DNA of 64,000 nucleotides, from NCBI RefSeq assembly GCF_032917945.1, contig NZ_CP136624.1, positions 7,626,001 to 7,690,000 of the forward strand, read 5' to 3'. How positions within the stretch are numbered: the first letter of the stretch is position 1; the number at the start of each line of letters is the position of its first letter. The DNA is from Bradyrhizobium sp. sBnM-33. Its GTDB lineage: Bacteria; Pseudomonadota; Alphaproteobacteria; Rhizobiales; Xanthobacteraceae. A program made the translations under genes and the position numbers. Positions 8,472 to 16,846 of this stretch are shown here, piece after piece. The notes beneath the pieces were generated by a model. That model saw only the letters and a list, made by a program, of their open reading frames with translations. It had not been told where the DNA came from and did not search any database.

Positions 8472-9260
8472 ATGCCGACCACGCCACTGATCGCCTATGC
8501 CCATGTCGGTAAGACTTTTGACGGCGGCCGCGTGGTGGCCGTCGACGACGTCTCGCTCGAAGTCGCCGAAGGTGAATTCCTCGCCATCGTCGGCGGCTCG
8601 GGCTCGGGCAAGACCACGTTGTTGCGGCTCGCCAACCGGCTGATCGAGGCGGACTCCGGCTCGATCACGGTGGAAGGCGAGGACGTGCGCCAGGTCGATC
8701 CGATCCTGCTGCGGCGGCGGATCGGCTATGTCTTCCAGAGCGGCGGACTGTTTCCGCATCTGACCGTCGCCGGCAATATCGGCATTACGCCGAAGTTGAC
8801 GGGAGCACCGGCCGCCGAGATTTCCGCGCGGGTGGATGAGCTGCTCGACCTTGTCAGGCTCGACCGGGCGCAATACCGCGACCGCCTGCCGCACGAGCTC
8901 TCCGGCGGCCAGCGCCAGCGCGTCGGCGTGGCACGGGCGCTCGCCGCACGGCCGCGCATCTTGTTGATGGACGAGCCGTTCGGCGCGCTGGACCCCTTAA
9001 CCCGCGACGCGCTCGGTGACGATTATCGCGAGCTGCACCGCAAGCTCGGCCTGACCACGGTCATGATCACTCACGACATGACGGAAGCGATCCTGCTCGC
9101 TGACCGCATCGTCGTGATGCGCGGCGGGCAGTTGCTGGCGCAGGGCACGCCATCAGAACTTTCGGAGAGCGACGACGTTTACGTTGGCGAACTCCTGCGC
9201 ACGCCGCGCCGGCAGGCCGAGCGGCTGAGCGCATTGCTGCCTCGCGAGGGGATGGCATGA
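8472..9260 (+). CDS. Glycine betaine/choline-type ABC transporter ATPase
   Basis: 262-aa ATPase of the OpuBA/OsmV group. The start at ATG 8472 (MPTTPLIAYAHVGKTFDGG) fits the family N-terminus; the in-frame extension back to 8325 has no coding character. Walker A GGSGSGKTT is at about 41-49, followed by LSGGQRQRVGVARALA and Walker B LLMDEPFGALDPLTR. It energises the permease-binding protein fusion encoded next; the genes overlap as ATGA. Quaternary-amine uptake for osmoprotection or catabolism is the likely role, by family. No CBS domains are present, unlike OpuAA/ProV. Confidence 0.9.
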   Translation: MPTTPLIAYAHVGKTFDGGRVVAVDDVSLEVAEGEFLAIVGGSGSGKTTLLRLANRLIEADSGSITVEGEDVRQVDPILLRRRIGYVFQSGGLFPHLTVAGNIGITPKLTGAPAAEISARVDELLDLVRLDRAQYRDRLPHELSGGQRQRVGVARALAARPRILLMDEPFGALDPLTRDALGDDYRELHRKLGLTTVMITHDMTEAILLADRIVVMRGGQLLAQGTPSELSESDDVYVGELLRTPRRQAERLSALLPREGMA

Positions 9261-10816
9261 GCCTCTTCGCCGATCCACGCTGGGGTGAGGCGCTGGGCCA
9301 CCTGCCCGACTATCTCGGCAATCACGTCCGCGTCAGCGTCGCCGCGCTGGCGCTGGGTTTGCTGGTCAGCCTGCCGCTCGCGATCATCTCACGCCATCGG
9401 CCGGTGCTGCGCGGCGCGCTGCTCGGCCTCGCCAGCATCGTGCAGACGGTGCCGGGGCTGGCATTGCTGGCGCTGTTCTATCCGCTGCTCCTGGCGCTGG
9501 CGGCGCTGTCGCTGTCGTGGTTTGGCTTTGGCTTTTCCGCCTTCGGATTTTTGCCCGCGGTGCTGGCGCTGGCGCTCTATTCGATGCTGCCGGTGCTGCG
9601 CAACACCATCACCGGGCTGCAGGGTGTCGATGCAGCGATCCTGGAAGCGGCGCAGGGCGTCGGTATGACGCCACGGCAATCGCTGTTCACGGTGGAATTG
9701 CCGCTGGCGCTGCCGGTGATGATGGCGGGCATCCGCACTTCGGCCGTCTGGGTGATCGGCACCGCGACGCTGTCGACGCCGATCGGCCAGACTAGCCTCG
9801 GCAATTACATCTTTGCGGGGCTGCAGACCCAGAATTGGGTGTTCGTGCTGTTCGGCTGCGTTGCCGCCGCCGTGCTGGCGCTTGCGGTCGATCAGTTGCT
9901 GGCGCTGATCGAAGGCGGCTTGCGCCACCGCAGCCGCCTTCGTGCGGCGCTCGGCGGTGCCGGTATCGCGGCTTTGGTCGTTGCCACGCTGGTACCGACG
10001 ATGATGCGCTCGCAGGCGAATTATGTCGTCGGCGCCAAGACCTTTACCGAGCAATATGTGCTGTCGGCACTGATGGCACAGCGGCTGAAGGCGGCTGGCC
10101 TCTCGGCGACGACGCGCGAGGGTCTCGGCTCCAACGTGATCTTCGAGGCGCTGGCTTCTGATGATATCGACGTCTACATCGACTATTCCGGCACGCTGTG
10201 GGCCAACCAGTTTCACCGCACCGACATCAAGCCGCGCCAGGACCTGGTAGCCGAGCTGAAGGCCATGCTGGCGCGACAGAACATCACGCTGTCAGGCGAA
10301 CTCGGCTTCGAGAATGCCTATGCGCTGGTGATGCCGCGCAAACGCGCCGAGCAATTGGGCATCCGCACCATCGCCGACCTCGCCTCGCGCGCGGCGAACA
10401 TGTCGATCGCCGGTGACTATGAATTCTTCTCGCGCCCCGAATGGACCGCGCTACGCAGGGCCTACGGCCTGTCGTTCCGCGGGCAGCGGCAGATGCAGCC
10501 GGACTTCATGTATGCGGCGGTCGCCTCCGGCGAAGTCGACGTCATCGCCGGCTACACCAGCGACGGGCTGATCGCGAAATACGATCTGGTGACGCTCGGC
10601 GATCCCAGGCGCGCCATCCCGCCCTATGACGCGATCGTGCTGCTGGCGCCAAAGCGCGCCAATGACGAGGCCTTGCGCAAGGCGCTGACGCCGCTGCTCG
10701 GCAAGATCGACATCGCTACCATGCGCGAGGCTAATTTGCGCGCCGCAGGCAACGATGCGGCGAGCTCGCCGGACGCGGTAGCACAGTGGCTGTGGGAGAA
10801 GGTGGGGAAGAGATAG
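9257..10816 (+). CDS. Fused permease and substrate-binding protein of glycine betaine/choline-type ABC importer
   Basis: 519-aa two-domain membrane protein. Residues 20-215 form a BPD_transp_1 permease with about five or six helices and the coupling-loop region ILEAAQGVGMTPRQSL (129-144). A further helix lies at about 232-250, then from about 256 an OpuAC-type binding domain begins YVVGAKTFTEQYVLSALMAQ and includes DIDVYIDYSGTLW. This covalent linkage tethers the receptor to the pore, an architecture known for some OpuB/ChoQ-like systems. ATG overlaps the ATPase stop. Ligand class is inferred from family; aromatic-box residues were not verified. Confidence 0.9.
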   Translation: MSLFADPRWGEALGHLPDYLGNHVRVSVAALALGLLVSLPLAIISRHRPVLRGALLGLASIVQTVPGLALLALFYPLLLALAALSLSWFGFGFSAFGFLPAVLALALYSMLPVLRNTITGLQGVDAAILEAAQGVGMTPRQSLFTVELPLALPVMMAGIRTSAVWVIGTATLSTPIGQTSLGNYIFAGLQTQNWVFVLFGCVAAAVLALAVDQLLALIEGGLRHRSRLRAALGGAGIAALVVATLVPTMMRSQANYVVGAKTFTEQYVLSALMAQRLKAAGLSATTREGLGSNVIFEALASDDIDVYIDYSGTLWANQFHRTDIKPRQDLVAELKAMLARQNITLSGELGFENAYALVMPRKRAEQLGIRTIADLASRAANMSIAGDYEFFSRPEWTALRRAYGLSFRGQRQMQPDFMYAAVASGEVDVIAGYTSDGLIAKYDLVTLGDPRRAIPPYDAIVLLAPKRANDEALRKALTPLLGKIDIATMREANLRAAGNDAASSPDAVAQWLWEKVGKR

Positions 10817-10844
10817 GAGGTTGTTGTGTGCCGCGGCCTCTGCT

Positions 10845-10963
10845 CGTCATTGCGAGGAGCGAAGCGACGAAGCAATCCATGCCTCCGCTTGCGGCGCGAT
10901 GGATTGCTTCGCGGAGCCTGTCATCGGGCGCGCATTCGCGCGACCCGTTGGCTCGCAATGACG
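10845..10963. repeat. Intergenic palindromic repeat, family A copy 2 (inverted relative to copy 1)
   Basis: Starts CGTCATTGCGAG and ends with its reverse complement. The inner segment GGAGCCTGTCATCGGGCG is the reverse complement of the core in copy 1 (6060-6179). It lies between two convergent transcription units. Confidence 0.8.
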
Positions 10964-10978
10964 TGGATAGAGCGGAAT

Positions 10979-12733
10979 TCAAAGCCCCTTGATCATCCCG
11001 GCGTCGATCAGGAGGCGGTTAAATCGTCTCGCTTCCGCGCCCTTTCGGCAGGCATAGAACACGCCGTTGCAGCGAAGCATGATCTTCTTCTGCTCCTCGA
11101 ACGACGGATCTAGCGGGATGCCGGCGGCTTCCTGGATTACGAGCGGGATGTAGGCCGCATCGAGCGTATCAAGCGCCGACGAGAGGTCACCCGGCCGATA
11201 GTTGATGCCGTCAATCGCGTAGTAGGTAGAGAAGTAGCGCGGATCGGCTGCCATCAAGCGTTTCGCCAGCAATTTCTGATCGATGCCGGGCTCAAGCAGC
11301 TTTTGCGAGATGGCGGGCTGGTGATCGCCGAAACGCAACACCAGAAACGACTGATCCGGATAGTCGCGCTTAAGGGCAGCGATGAATTCGCGGTAGTCGT
11401 TCTGCGTCATGACCTGGCGACGAATATATTCGTCGGTCTCCGGCGTGTTTCCCGGTGGCGTCCAGTCCGGCGGTGTCAGATCGGGCCGATAGACGTCGGT
11501 CCAGGGAAAATGGTTGGCCGTGAGGTAGACGAACATGAAGACCGGCGTGTGCTGCGGCTGCTCCCGCGCAAACACCTTCGAGGCCTGATCGAAGTAGAAC
11601 TTGTCGGGCTGCATATCCTGGGCGACGCCCATATCCGCCATGTCGATGAAGTGGCCGACGCCAGCACCCTTCTGGAATGCGCGCGCGCCGAGGAAGTTGC
11701 CATAGGTCGGATAGAGCGAGAAGGTCTTGTATCCGCAACGCTTAAGCGCTTGCGGTAACCCGCGCGCAACACGGTTCGCGGTGATCCTTGTGACATAAAA
11801 CTTCAGATCGCCGAACGACCGCGCCGACATGCCGGTCAGGACATTGAATTCGGTGTACCACGTCGGGCCGCCGGTTGCCTCAGCGATCATGGTCCGTTGC
11901 TTGCCGTCGATGGACTTGAAGTAATCGGAGTACCCTTGCGGCACCTTGATGCCAGGCGCGGCCGAGATGTCGAAGCTCGACTCGTCGAGCAGCATGATGA
12001 TGTGCGGTCGCTTTGCCGTGGCGTCGCAGGTCTCGGCAGGCGGCAACATGGGCAGACCGGCGGCGTGGGCGTCCCGCGCGAGGCTGAGCGGGCCATTCGT
12101 CGGCGGATCGACCTCGATCCATCCCGTCGAAGCCAGCCGCGACACCGCCACCACGCCCGAGCGCGCTAGGCTGGAAATGTGATTGACGCCCTGGAAGGGC
12201 TCCCAGGCCTGCTCGGGCCAGACTACCGACATCGCCGAGATCAATGCTGTCGTCGCAGCCAGCCCCGTCAAGGCAAAGCGGCGGCGCACGCGGAACGGAT
12301 CGAAACGCCAGATCAGCCACAGCAACGGAACCGCAACGAGACCTGCCGCGATCAACTGCATCTGCAATCGCGGGAACACCGAGAGCAGAAATGAAAACGT
12401 GTCGCGGTCGATGATCAGGAAGTCGAGGAATGTCAGCGTTAACTGCAGAATTCCGAACTTGAAGTGCGACAGCGCGATCAGGATCACGATGAAGGCCAGC
12501 GCCAGCACTGCGCAGACGCCCGGCCGCTGCAGCACGGCCAGCAGGAAGCAGTTCACCAGGATCCACGCCAGCACGGACAGCGTGATCGCAAACGGCCCGT
12601 ATTCGGTGGTCAGCAGGACCGCCAGCCCCGCCAGATGGACGGCAACGATCAGGCCGACGAGAGCAAAGAACGCGGCGCCGCGCGATCCTGCGCGGATGCT
12701 TTCGCTCATTTCAGGTCCCGCAACGGCTGACAT
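10979..12733 (-). CDS. Membrane sulfatase / LtaS-MdoB-like phosphotransferase, paralog 1
   Basis: 584-aa inner-membrane protein: about five N-terminal helices (roughly 20-42, 48-67, 72-90, 127-145, 155-172), then a periplasmic alkaline-phosphatase-superfamily domain. Metal/nucleophile-like positions are D250-E251 in LLDESSFD, T291 in TGGPTW, and D470-H471 in RFGDHQP, comparable with LtaS, OpgB and EptA enzymes, which move phospho-alcohol groups onto glycans or lipids. The acceptor is unknown. It lies 10 bases behind its paralog, with which it shares a nearly identical C-terminal tail (EEQKKIMLRCNGVFYAC...). An alternative start is Met9. Confidence 0.82.
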   Translation of the reverse strand: MSAVAGPEMSESIRAGSRGAAFFALVGLIVAVHLAGLAVLLTTEYGPFAITLSVLAWILVNCFLLAVLQRPGVCAVLALAFIVILIALSHFKFGILQLTLTFLDFLIIDRDTFSFLLSVFPRLQMQLIAAGLVAVPLLWLIWRFDPFRVRRRFALTGLAATTALISAMSVVWPEQAWEPFQGVNHISSLARSGVVAVSRLASTGWIEVDPPTNGPLSLARDAHAAGLPMLPPAETCDATAKRPHIIMLLDESSFDISAAPGIKVPQGYSDYFKSIDGKQRTMIAEATGGPTWYTEFNVLTGMSARSFGDLKFYVTRITANRVARGLPQALKRCGYKTFSLYPTYGNFLGARAFQKGAGVGHFIDMADMGVAQDMQPDKFYFDQASKVFAREQPQHTPVFMFVYLTANHFPWTDVYRPDLTPPDWTPPGNTPETDEYIRRQVMTQNDYREFIAALKRDYPDQSFLVLRFGDHQPAISQKLLEPGIDQKLLAKRLMAADPRYFSTYYAIDGINYRPGDLSSALDTLDAAYIPLVIQEAAGIPLDPSFEEQKKIMLRCNGVFYACRKGAEARRFNRLLIDAGMIKGL

Positions 12734-12743
12734 GTCGGCGTCC

Positions 12744-14453
12744 TCAGAGCCCTTTGATGAAACCTGCGTCGATCAATAACCGGTTGAACCTGCGCGCCTC
12801 AGCGCCATCCTTGCAGGCATAGAATACACCCTTGCAGCGGAGCATGATGTTCTTTTGCTCCTTGAACGAGGGGTCGAGCGGAATGCCGGCGGCTTCCTGG
12901 ATCACCAGCGGCAGATAGGGCGCGTCGATCGTGTCCATGATCGCGGAACTCTTCACCGGCTCGAAGTTGACGGCGTCGATCGCGTAGTAGGTGGTGAAGT
13001 AGCGCGGGTCGTGGGTATCGAACTTGCGGGCGACCCTGGCTTCATCCAGGCCAGGATCCAGGAGGTTCGAGGAAAATTCCGGCTGATGGTCGCCGTAGCG
13101 CACAATCAGAAACGGCTGTGCCGGGAACTTCTTTTTCAGGCTGGCGATGAACACCGCATAGTCACCGGCGCTCAATGTTTGGCGGCGCAGATATTCGTCG
13201 ACCACGGGCTCGTTGCCGGGCGCGCGCCAGGACGGCAGCAGGTCTGGGCGGAATTTGGTTTCCCAGGGGAAATGGTTGGCGGCGAGATAGACGAAGGTGA
13301 ACAGTGGCGTGTTGGCCGGCTGCTCGGCGATCAGATTCACGGCCTTGTCGTAGAAGAAGCTGTCGGGCTCGATGCCCTTGGCACCGAGCGCGCGTGCGTC
13401 ATAGAAATGCTGGATGCCGGTGGAGGTCTGGAAGCCGCGCGCGCCCATGAAGGCGCCGTAGGCCGGATAGAGCGAGATGGTGTTGTAGCCGCAGCGGCGC
13501 AGCGCCAGCGGCAATCCGCGCTCGACCCGGCCCGAGGCGATGCGAGTGACGAAATAGGAGAAGCGGCCGAACGACCGCGACGACAGGCCGGCGAGCACGT
13601 TGTACTCGGCCATCCAGCTTGCGCCGCCGCTGCTCTCGGCCATGAACTTGCGCTCGCGGCCGTCAAAGGATTTGAAATGGCTGCCATAGCCCGGCGGCAC
13701 CTTGACGCCGGCGGCCTGGCGGATGTCGAAGCTCGACTCGTCATGGATCATGATGATGTGCGGGCGGCGACCGGCCACATGACAGGAATCGACCAGCGGC
13801 ACCTTCAGCCGCTCGGCGGTCGCGGCCTCTGATTCCATGAAACCGTAATTGACGAAATCGGAAACCGCCGTCACGCCCGAACGGGCGAATTTGGAGAGAT
13901 AGCCGTCGTCGTAATAGCCGCGCCAGGCTTCATCGGGCCAGACGACGGAATAACCGGCCAGGCTTGCGAGACAGGCTAGCAGGCCGGCAGTGGCCGGTAG
14001 GCGGCGAATGCGAAACGGATCGAGCCACCACAGCGCGTACATCAACGGCAGGATGACGAGGGATGCGCCGACCACGCTCCAGCGCAAGTTCGGAAAGATC
14101 GTGAACAAATACGTTGCGGTATCGCGGTCGATCACCATCAGGTCGACGAAGTTCGCGGTCATCTGCACGACGTCGTGCTTGAGCCGCGACAGCAGCACCA
14201 GGAGCACGACCAGCGTGAGCGACAGCGCGCCCGACAACGCCGGGCGCCGCAACAGCGCGATAAAGAAGAAGTTTAGGATGCCCCAGGCCAGGGCAAAGCC
14301 CATGCGGCCGCCGAAATCGGTTTCGGTGTGCAGCAGGAGCGCCAGCGCCGCCACGTGCGGTGCAGCAACGGCCGAAAGCCGCCAGAAGCCGATGGCGGCA
14401 AGGCCGGCAGCAAGGGTGGTGGCGGAGGGCCCAGGGTTTGGCGCGGGCGCCAT
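12744..14453 (-). CDS. Membrane sulfatase / LtaS-MdoB-like phosphotransferase, paralog 2
   Basis: 569 aa from the ATG at 14453 (MAPAPNPGPSATTLAAG); a longer frame to 14546 gives an Arg-rich, less likely N-terminus. It has the same five-helix plus periplasmic catalytic domain design as the next gene. D238-E239 are in HDESSFD and GDHQP is conserved, but the position equivalent to the nucleophilic Thr is Ser279 in SGGASW. It is transcribed first in the two-gene operon. The pair probably arose by tandem duplication, with divergence around the active site. Function by family: phosphoglycerol/phosphoethanolamine-type transfer to an envelope glycan or lipid; not demonstrated. Confidence 0.8.
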   Translation of the reverse strand: MAPAPNPGPSATTLAAGLAAIGFWRLSAVAAPHVAALALLLHTETDFGGRMGFALAWGILNFFFIALLRRPALSGALSLTLVVLLVLLSRLKHDVVQMTANFVDLMVIDRDTATYLFTIFPNLRWSVVGASLVILPLMYALWWLDPFRIRRLPATAGLLACLASLAGYSVVWPDEAWRGYYDDGYLSKFARSGVTAVSDFVNYGFMESEAATAERLKVPLVDSCHVAGRRPHIIMIHDESSFDIRQAAGVKVPPGYGSHFKSFDGRERKFMAESSGGASWMAEYNVLAGLSSRSFGRFSYFVTRIASGRVERGLPLALRRCGYNTISLYPAYGAFMGARGFQTSTGIQHFYDARALGAKGIEPDSFFYDKAVNLIAEQPANTPLFTFVYLAANHFPWETKFRPDLLPSWRAPGNEPVVDEYLRRQTLSAGDYAVFIASLKKKFPAQPFLIVRYGDHQPEFSSNLLDPGLDEARVARKFDTHDPRYFTTYYAIDAVNFEPVKSSAIMDTIDAPYLPLVIQEAAGIPLDPSFKEQKNIMLRCKGVFYACKDGAEARRFNRLLIDAGFIKGL

Positions 14454-14621
14454 GGGAGGAAACGCAACATGACCCGGCGCAATACAAAGCCTTGGCTGGC
14501 GACGACCAGGAGACGCACGACCCATCCGGAACCTGAGCCGTGTCACAAAAACGTAGTGGAATCGTCATGAACAGGCAATGAATTTGCCCTCGGGAGGACG
14601 CGACAGCGTAAATTTGGCGCT

Positions 14622-14717
14622 GTCATTCCGGGGCGCGAAACGAACTATGGTGCGCAATTGCGCACCTGAGAATCTTGAGATTCCGGGTCTGGTCCTTCGG
14701 ACCATCCCGGAATGACG
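14622..14717. repeat. Intergenic palindromic repeat, family B copy 1
   Basis: Begins GTCATTCCGGGGCGCG and ends CCATCCCGGAATGAC. Inside are TGCGCAATTGCGCA (a 14-bp perfect palindrome) and GGTCCTTCGGACC. The palindrome and the end block recur at 32301-32446. Confidence 0.8.
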
Positions 14718-14724
14718 GGTCATG

Positions 14725-15411
14725 TTATGGCCGCTTCGCAATCCCCTCGATGAAAAGATCGAGGATCGCCTCGGCGGTCCGCTCGGCTTCGGGGCCGGCC
14801 ACGCCCCAGCGCGGAAAATGGCCGTCGATATTCATCCGGGCAAAACCATAGACCAGCGCCCGGCCGGCGATCTGAACCTGCTTGAGGTCAGCGCTGCGGA
14901 GTTGGCCCGCCGCAAAGGCTTCGGCCAACGTTTGCTCGGTCAGCGCGATCAGTTCGGCATTGTCGCCGGAGATGGCGGCCGCCTGGTCGTGGTTGAACAG
15001 GCGGCGGCTGGAAATAATTTCGAAATGGGTCGGGTTGCGCATCGCCCAGCGCAGGTACGCGAGCCCGAGGCAGCGAAAGCGGCCGAGCGGATCGCCGGCC
15101 GGCGCCGCGGCAAGCGCCGCCTCGACCTCGGCACGAAACCGCCGCTGTGCCTCTTCCGCCACCGCCTGGATCAGGGCGTCGCGGCTCGGAAAATGCCGGA
15201 ACGGCGCCCCCGGCGACACGCCGGCCCGGCGGGCGGCCTCCCGGACGCTGACCGCCTCCGCCCCGCCCTCGCCGACCAGTTGCAGCGCGGCGTCGATCAG
15301 GACGCGCCGGAGGTCACCGTGGTGATAGGGTTTTGGCGCGGGCGGACGGGCGACACGGCGGCGCGGCTTGCCGGCGGATTTCGTGGCGGACGGTTTGGCG
15401 GCTCGGCGCAT
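14725..15411 (-). CDS. TetR/AcrR family transcriptional regulator
   Basis: 228-aa regulator starting at ATG 15411, chosen because AGGAGA lies a few bases upstream. An Arg/Lys/Pro-rich tail (about residues 1-27) precedes the DNA-binding domain PYHHGDLRRVLIDAALQLVGEGG, with the recognition helix region VREAARRAGVSPGAPFRHF. The C-terminal ligand domain has the WHG-type look (PTHFEIISSRRLF). It is read away from the membrane protein at 15611; about 200 bases of shared upstream DNA contain repeat A3. Target and ligand unknown. Confidence 0.9.
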   Translation of the reverse strand: MRRAAKPSATKSAGKPRRRVARPPAPKPYHHGDLRRVLIDAALQLVGEGGAEAVSVREAARRAGVSPGAPFRHFPSRDALIQAVAEEAQRRFRAEVEAALAAAPAGDPLGRFRCLGLAYLRWAMRNPTHFEIISSRRLFNHDQAAAISGDNAELIALTEQTLAEAFAAGQLRSADLKQVQIAGRALVYGFARMNIDGHFPRWGVAGPEAERTAEAILDLFIEGIAKRP

Positions 15412-15511
15412 GCCCTCTCCTAGCATCACCGGCTTGTGAATGTAAGCACTGATTACACGGATTGACGTGATCCGCACACGCCATGTAACTGATGATTACA
15501 TCTACCATCCG

Positions 15512-15596
15512 CGTCATTGCGAGCGAAGCGAAGCAATCCATCTCACCACGTCAGGAAAGACTGGATTGCTTCGTCGCTTCGCTCCTCGCAATGACG
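15512..15596. repeat. Intergenic palindromic repeat, family A copy 3 (short form)
   Basis: Begins CGTCATTGCGAGCGAAGCG and ends CGCTTCGCTCCTCGCAATGACG. It has the same outer palindrome as copies 1 and 2 but lacks the CATCGGGCG core. It lies in the TetR/membrane-protein divergent promoter region, ending 14 bases before the ATG at 15611. Confidence 0.75.
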
Positions 15597-15610
15597 GCAA
15601 GGGGACGAAC

Positions 15611-16228
15611 ATGCCGACACATCAAAAATGGTTCGAAGGCTGGCGGCTGTTCGCCCTGCTCTCGCTAGCCCTGCTGGCCTTGAGCATCTGGATCGCCGGC
15701 ATGCGGGGATTCGAAGTCGACGGCGTGCGCATGGTGATCCGCTTCACCGCGCGCACCTCGCTGGTACTGTTCTGCCTCGCTTTCGCAGCCGCCGCGCTGG
15801 CGCTGTTATGGCCGAACGCCTCGACTCGATGGCTGCGCCGCAACCGCCGCTATCTCGGCGTCAGCTTTGCGGCCTCGCATGCCATCCACGCGGTTGCGAT
15901 TGCCTGCTTCGCCCTGATGGACCCGATAGGCTATGCGGCGGCGACCTCGATCGCGTCCTACATCTTCGGCGGCATCGGCTATGCCTTCATCGTCGCGATG
16001 GCCGCGACCTCGTTCGACCGCACGGCCGCGGCAATCGGCCCACGCGCCTGGCGCCGGCTGCACCTCGTGGGCGGCTACTACCTACTGTTCCAGTTCATGG
16101 TGTCGTTCGGCAAGCGGATTCCCGACATGCCCCTCTACGCGCTGTTCCTGATTCCGCTGATTGCCGTATTCGCGCTGCGGATGATCGCTATGGCGCCACG
16201 CGCGCAGGCGCCAGCGCGAGCGGGATGA
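15611..16228 (+). CDS. Ferric-reductase-like transmembrane protein
   Basis: 205-aa membrane protein with about six hydrophobic segments. TARTSLVLFCLAFAAAAL, RRNRRYLGVSFAASHAIHA and RRLHLVGGYYLLFQF recall the haem-binding ferric-reductase-like/YedZ (MsrQ) domain, where His residues on two helices ligate b haem; here candidates are in ASHAIHA and RRLHLVG. It is shorter than FRE enzymes and has no flavin domain, so a separate electron donor would be needed. Start ATG 15611 is right after repeat A3. Assignment by motif only. Confidence 0.65.
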   Translation: MPTHQKWFEGWRLFALLSLALLALSIWIAGMRGFEVDGVRMVIRFTARTSLVLFCLAFAAAALALLWPNASTRWLRRNRRYLGVSFAASHAIHAVAIACFALMDPIGYAAATSIASYIFGGIGYAFIVAMAATSFDRTAAAIGPRAWRRLHLVGGYYLLFQFMVSFGKRIPDMPLYALFLIPLIAVFALRMIAMAPRAQAPARAG

Positions 16229-16229
16229 T

Positions 16230-16472
16230 CTACTCGCTGGCCAGCAGGTGGTATTGCCGCCCTAGGCGGCGGTGCACAGTAATGACGGCCCGATCAACGT
16301 CGCTGATCAGGCTGTCGCCGAGAACCACGTGGGGAATTTCCCAATTCCGCCCCTCACGGATATTGGGAAGCCCGCGCACGGCAGGCACGGCCGCCGTCTC
16401 GCATCCCGGCTGGCTGCGAAGCGCGTGGTCGGCAATCTCAGTCAATTCCGATTTGGTCTTTCCGGTCGTCAC
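16230..16472 (-). CDS. Conserved small protein, unknown (80 aa)
   Basis: 80-aa protein from a GTG start that overlaps the LprI-like stop as GTGA, implying translational coupling. The sequence (TGKTKSELTEIADHALRSQP ... GLPNIREGRNWEIPHVVLGD) looks like a real folded protein, with no signal peptide or membrane segment. A longer frame reading into the upstream gene is out-of-frame noise. It is the last gene of the SDR-LprI operon. No function is recognisable. Confidence 0.55.
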   Translation of the reverse strand: MTTGKTKSELTEIADHALRSQPGCETAAVPAVRGLPNIREGRNWEIPHVVLGDSLISDVDRAVITVHRRLGRQYHLLASE

Positions 16473-16846
16473 TGCTGGCCGATACCTTCCAGCTCTTTGG
16501 CACGCGCTTCCGTCATGCTGCGCATGCATTCGCCGGCCTCGAGCCGCGCGATGGTGCCCTCGCCCATTCCGTAATAGAGGCAGTTGGCGTCGCGATACTG
16601 GATCCACAGCCGCTGCGCGGCGCGGAGCTGATCGCGCTGCGCGTTAGCCGTGCCTTCCAGCGCTTTCTGATAGGCAAAGTTCAAGCGCTTGTCCCATTGC
16701 GCGGTCTTTTCCTTGAGGCATTCGACCATCTGGTATGTGCTGCCGTCGCAGGACTGTTCAGGTCCGTCCTGCTCGCCGGCATGGGCGGCCGGCACAAGCG
16801 CAAGGACGGCCACGAGGCCGATTGTCATTCTCACCATCACGCTCAT
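16469..16846 (-). CDS. LprI-like / DUF1311 secreted protein
   Basis: 125-aa protein with a signal peptide (MSVMVRMTIGLVAVLALVPA, cleavage near AHAGE) and the LprI/DUF1311 pattern: paired Cys (C33, C43), Tyr/Met-rich QMVECLKEKTAQWDKRLN, and later RAAQRLWIQYRDANCLYY and GECMRSM. The family includes the mycobacterial lysozyme inhibitor LprI, but many members have unknown periplasmic roles. ATG overlaps the SDR stop as ATGA, and its own stop overlaps the next gene. The four Cys would form two disulphides. Confidence 0.8.
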   Translation of the reverse strand: MSVMVRMTIGLVAVLALVPAAHAGEQDGPEQSCDGSTYQMVECLKEKTAQWDKRLNFAYQKALEGTANAQRDQLRAAQRLWIQYRDANCLYYGMGEGTIARLEAGECMRSMTEARAKELEGIGQQ

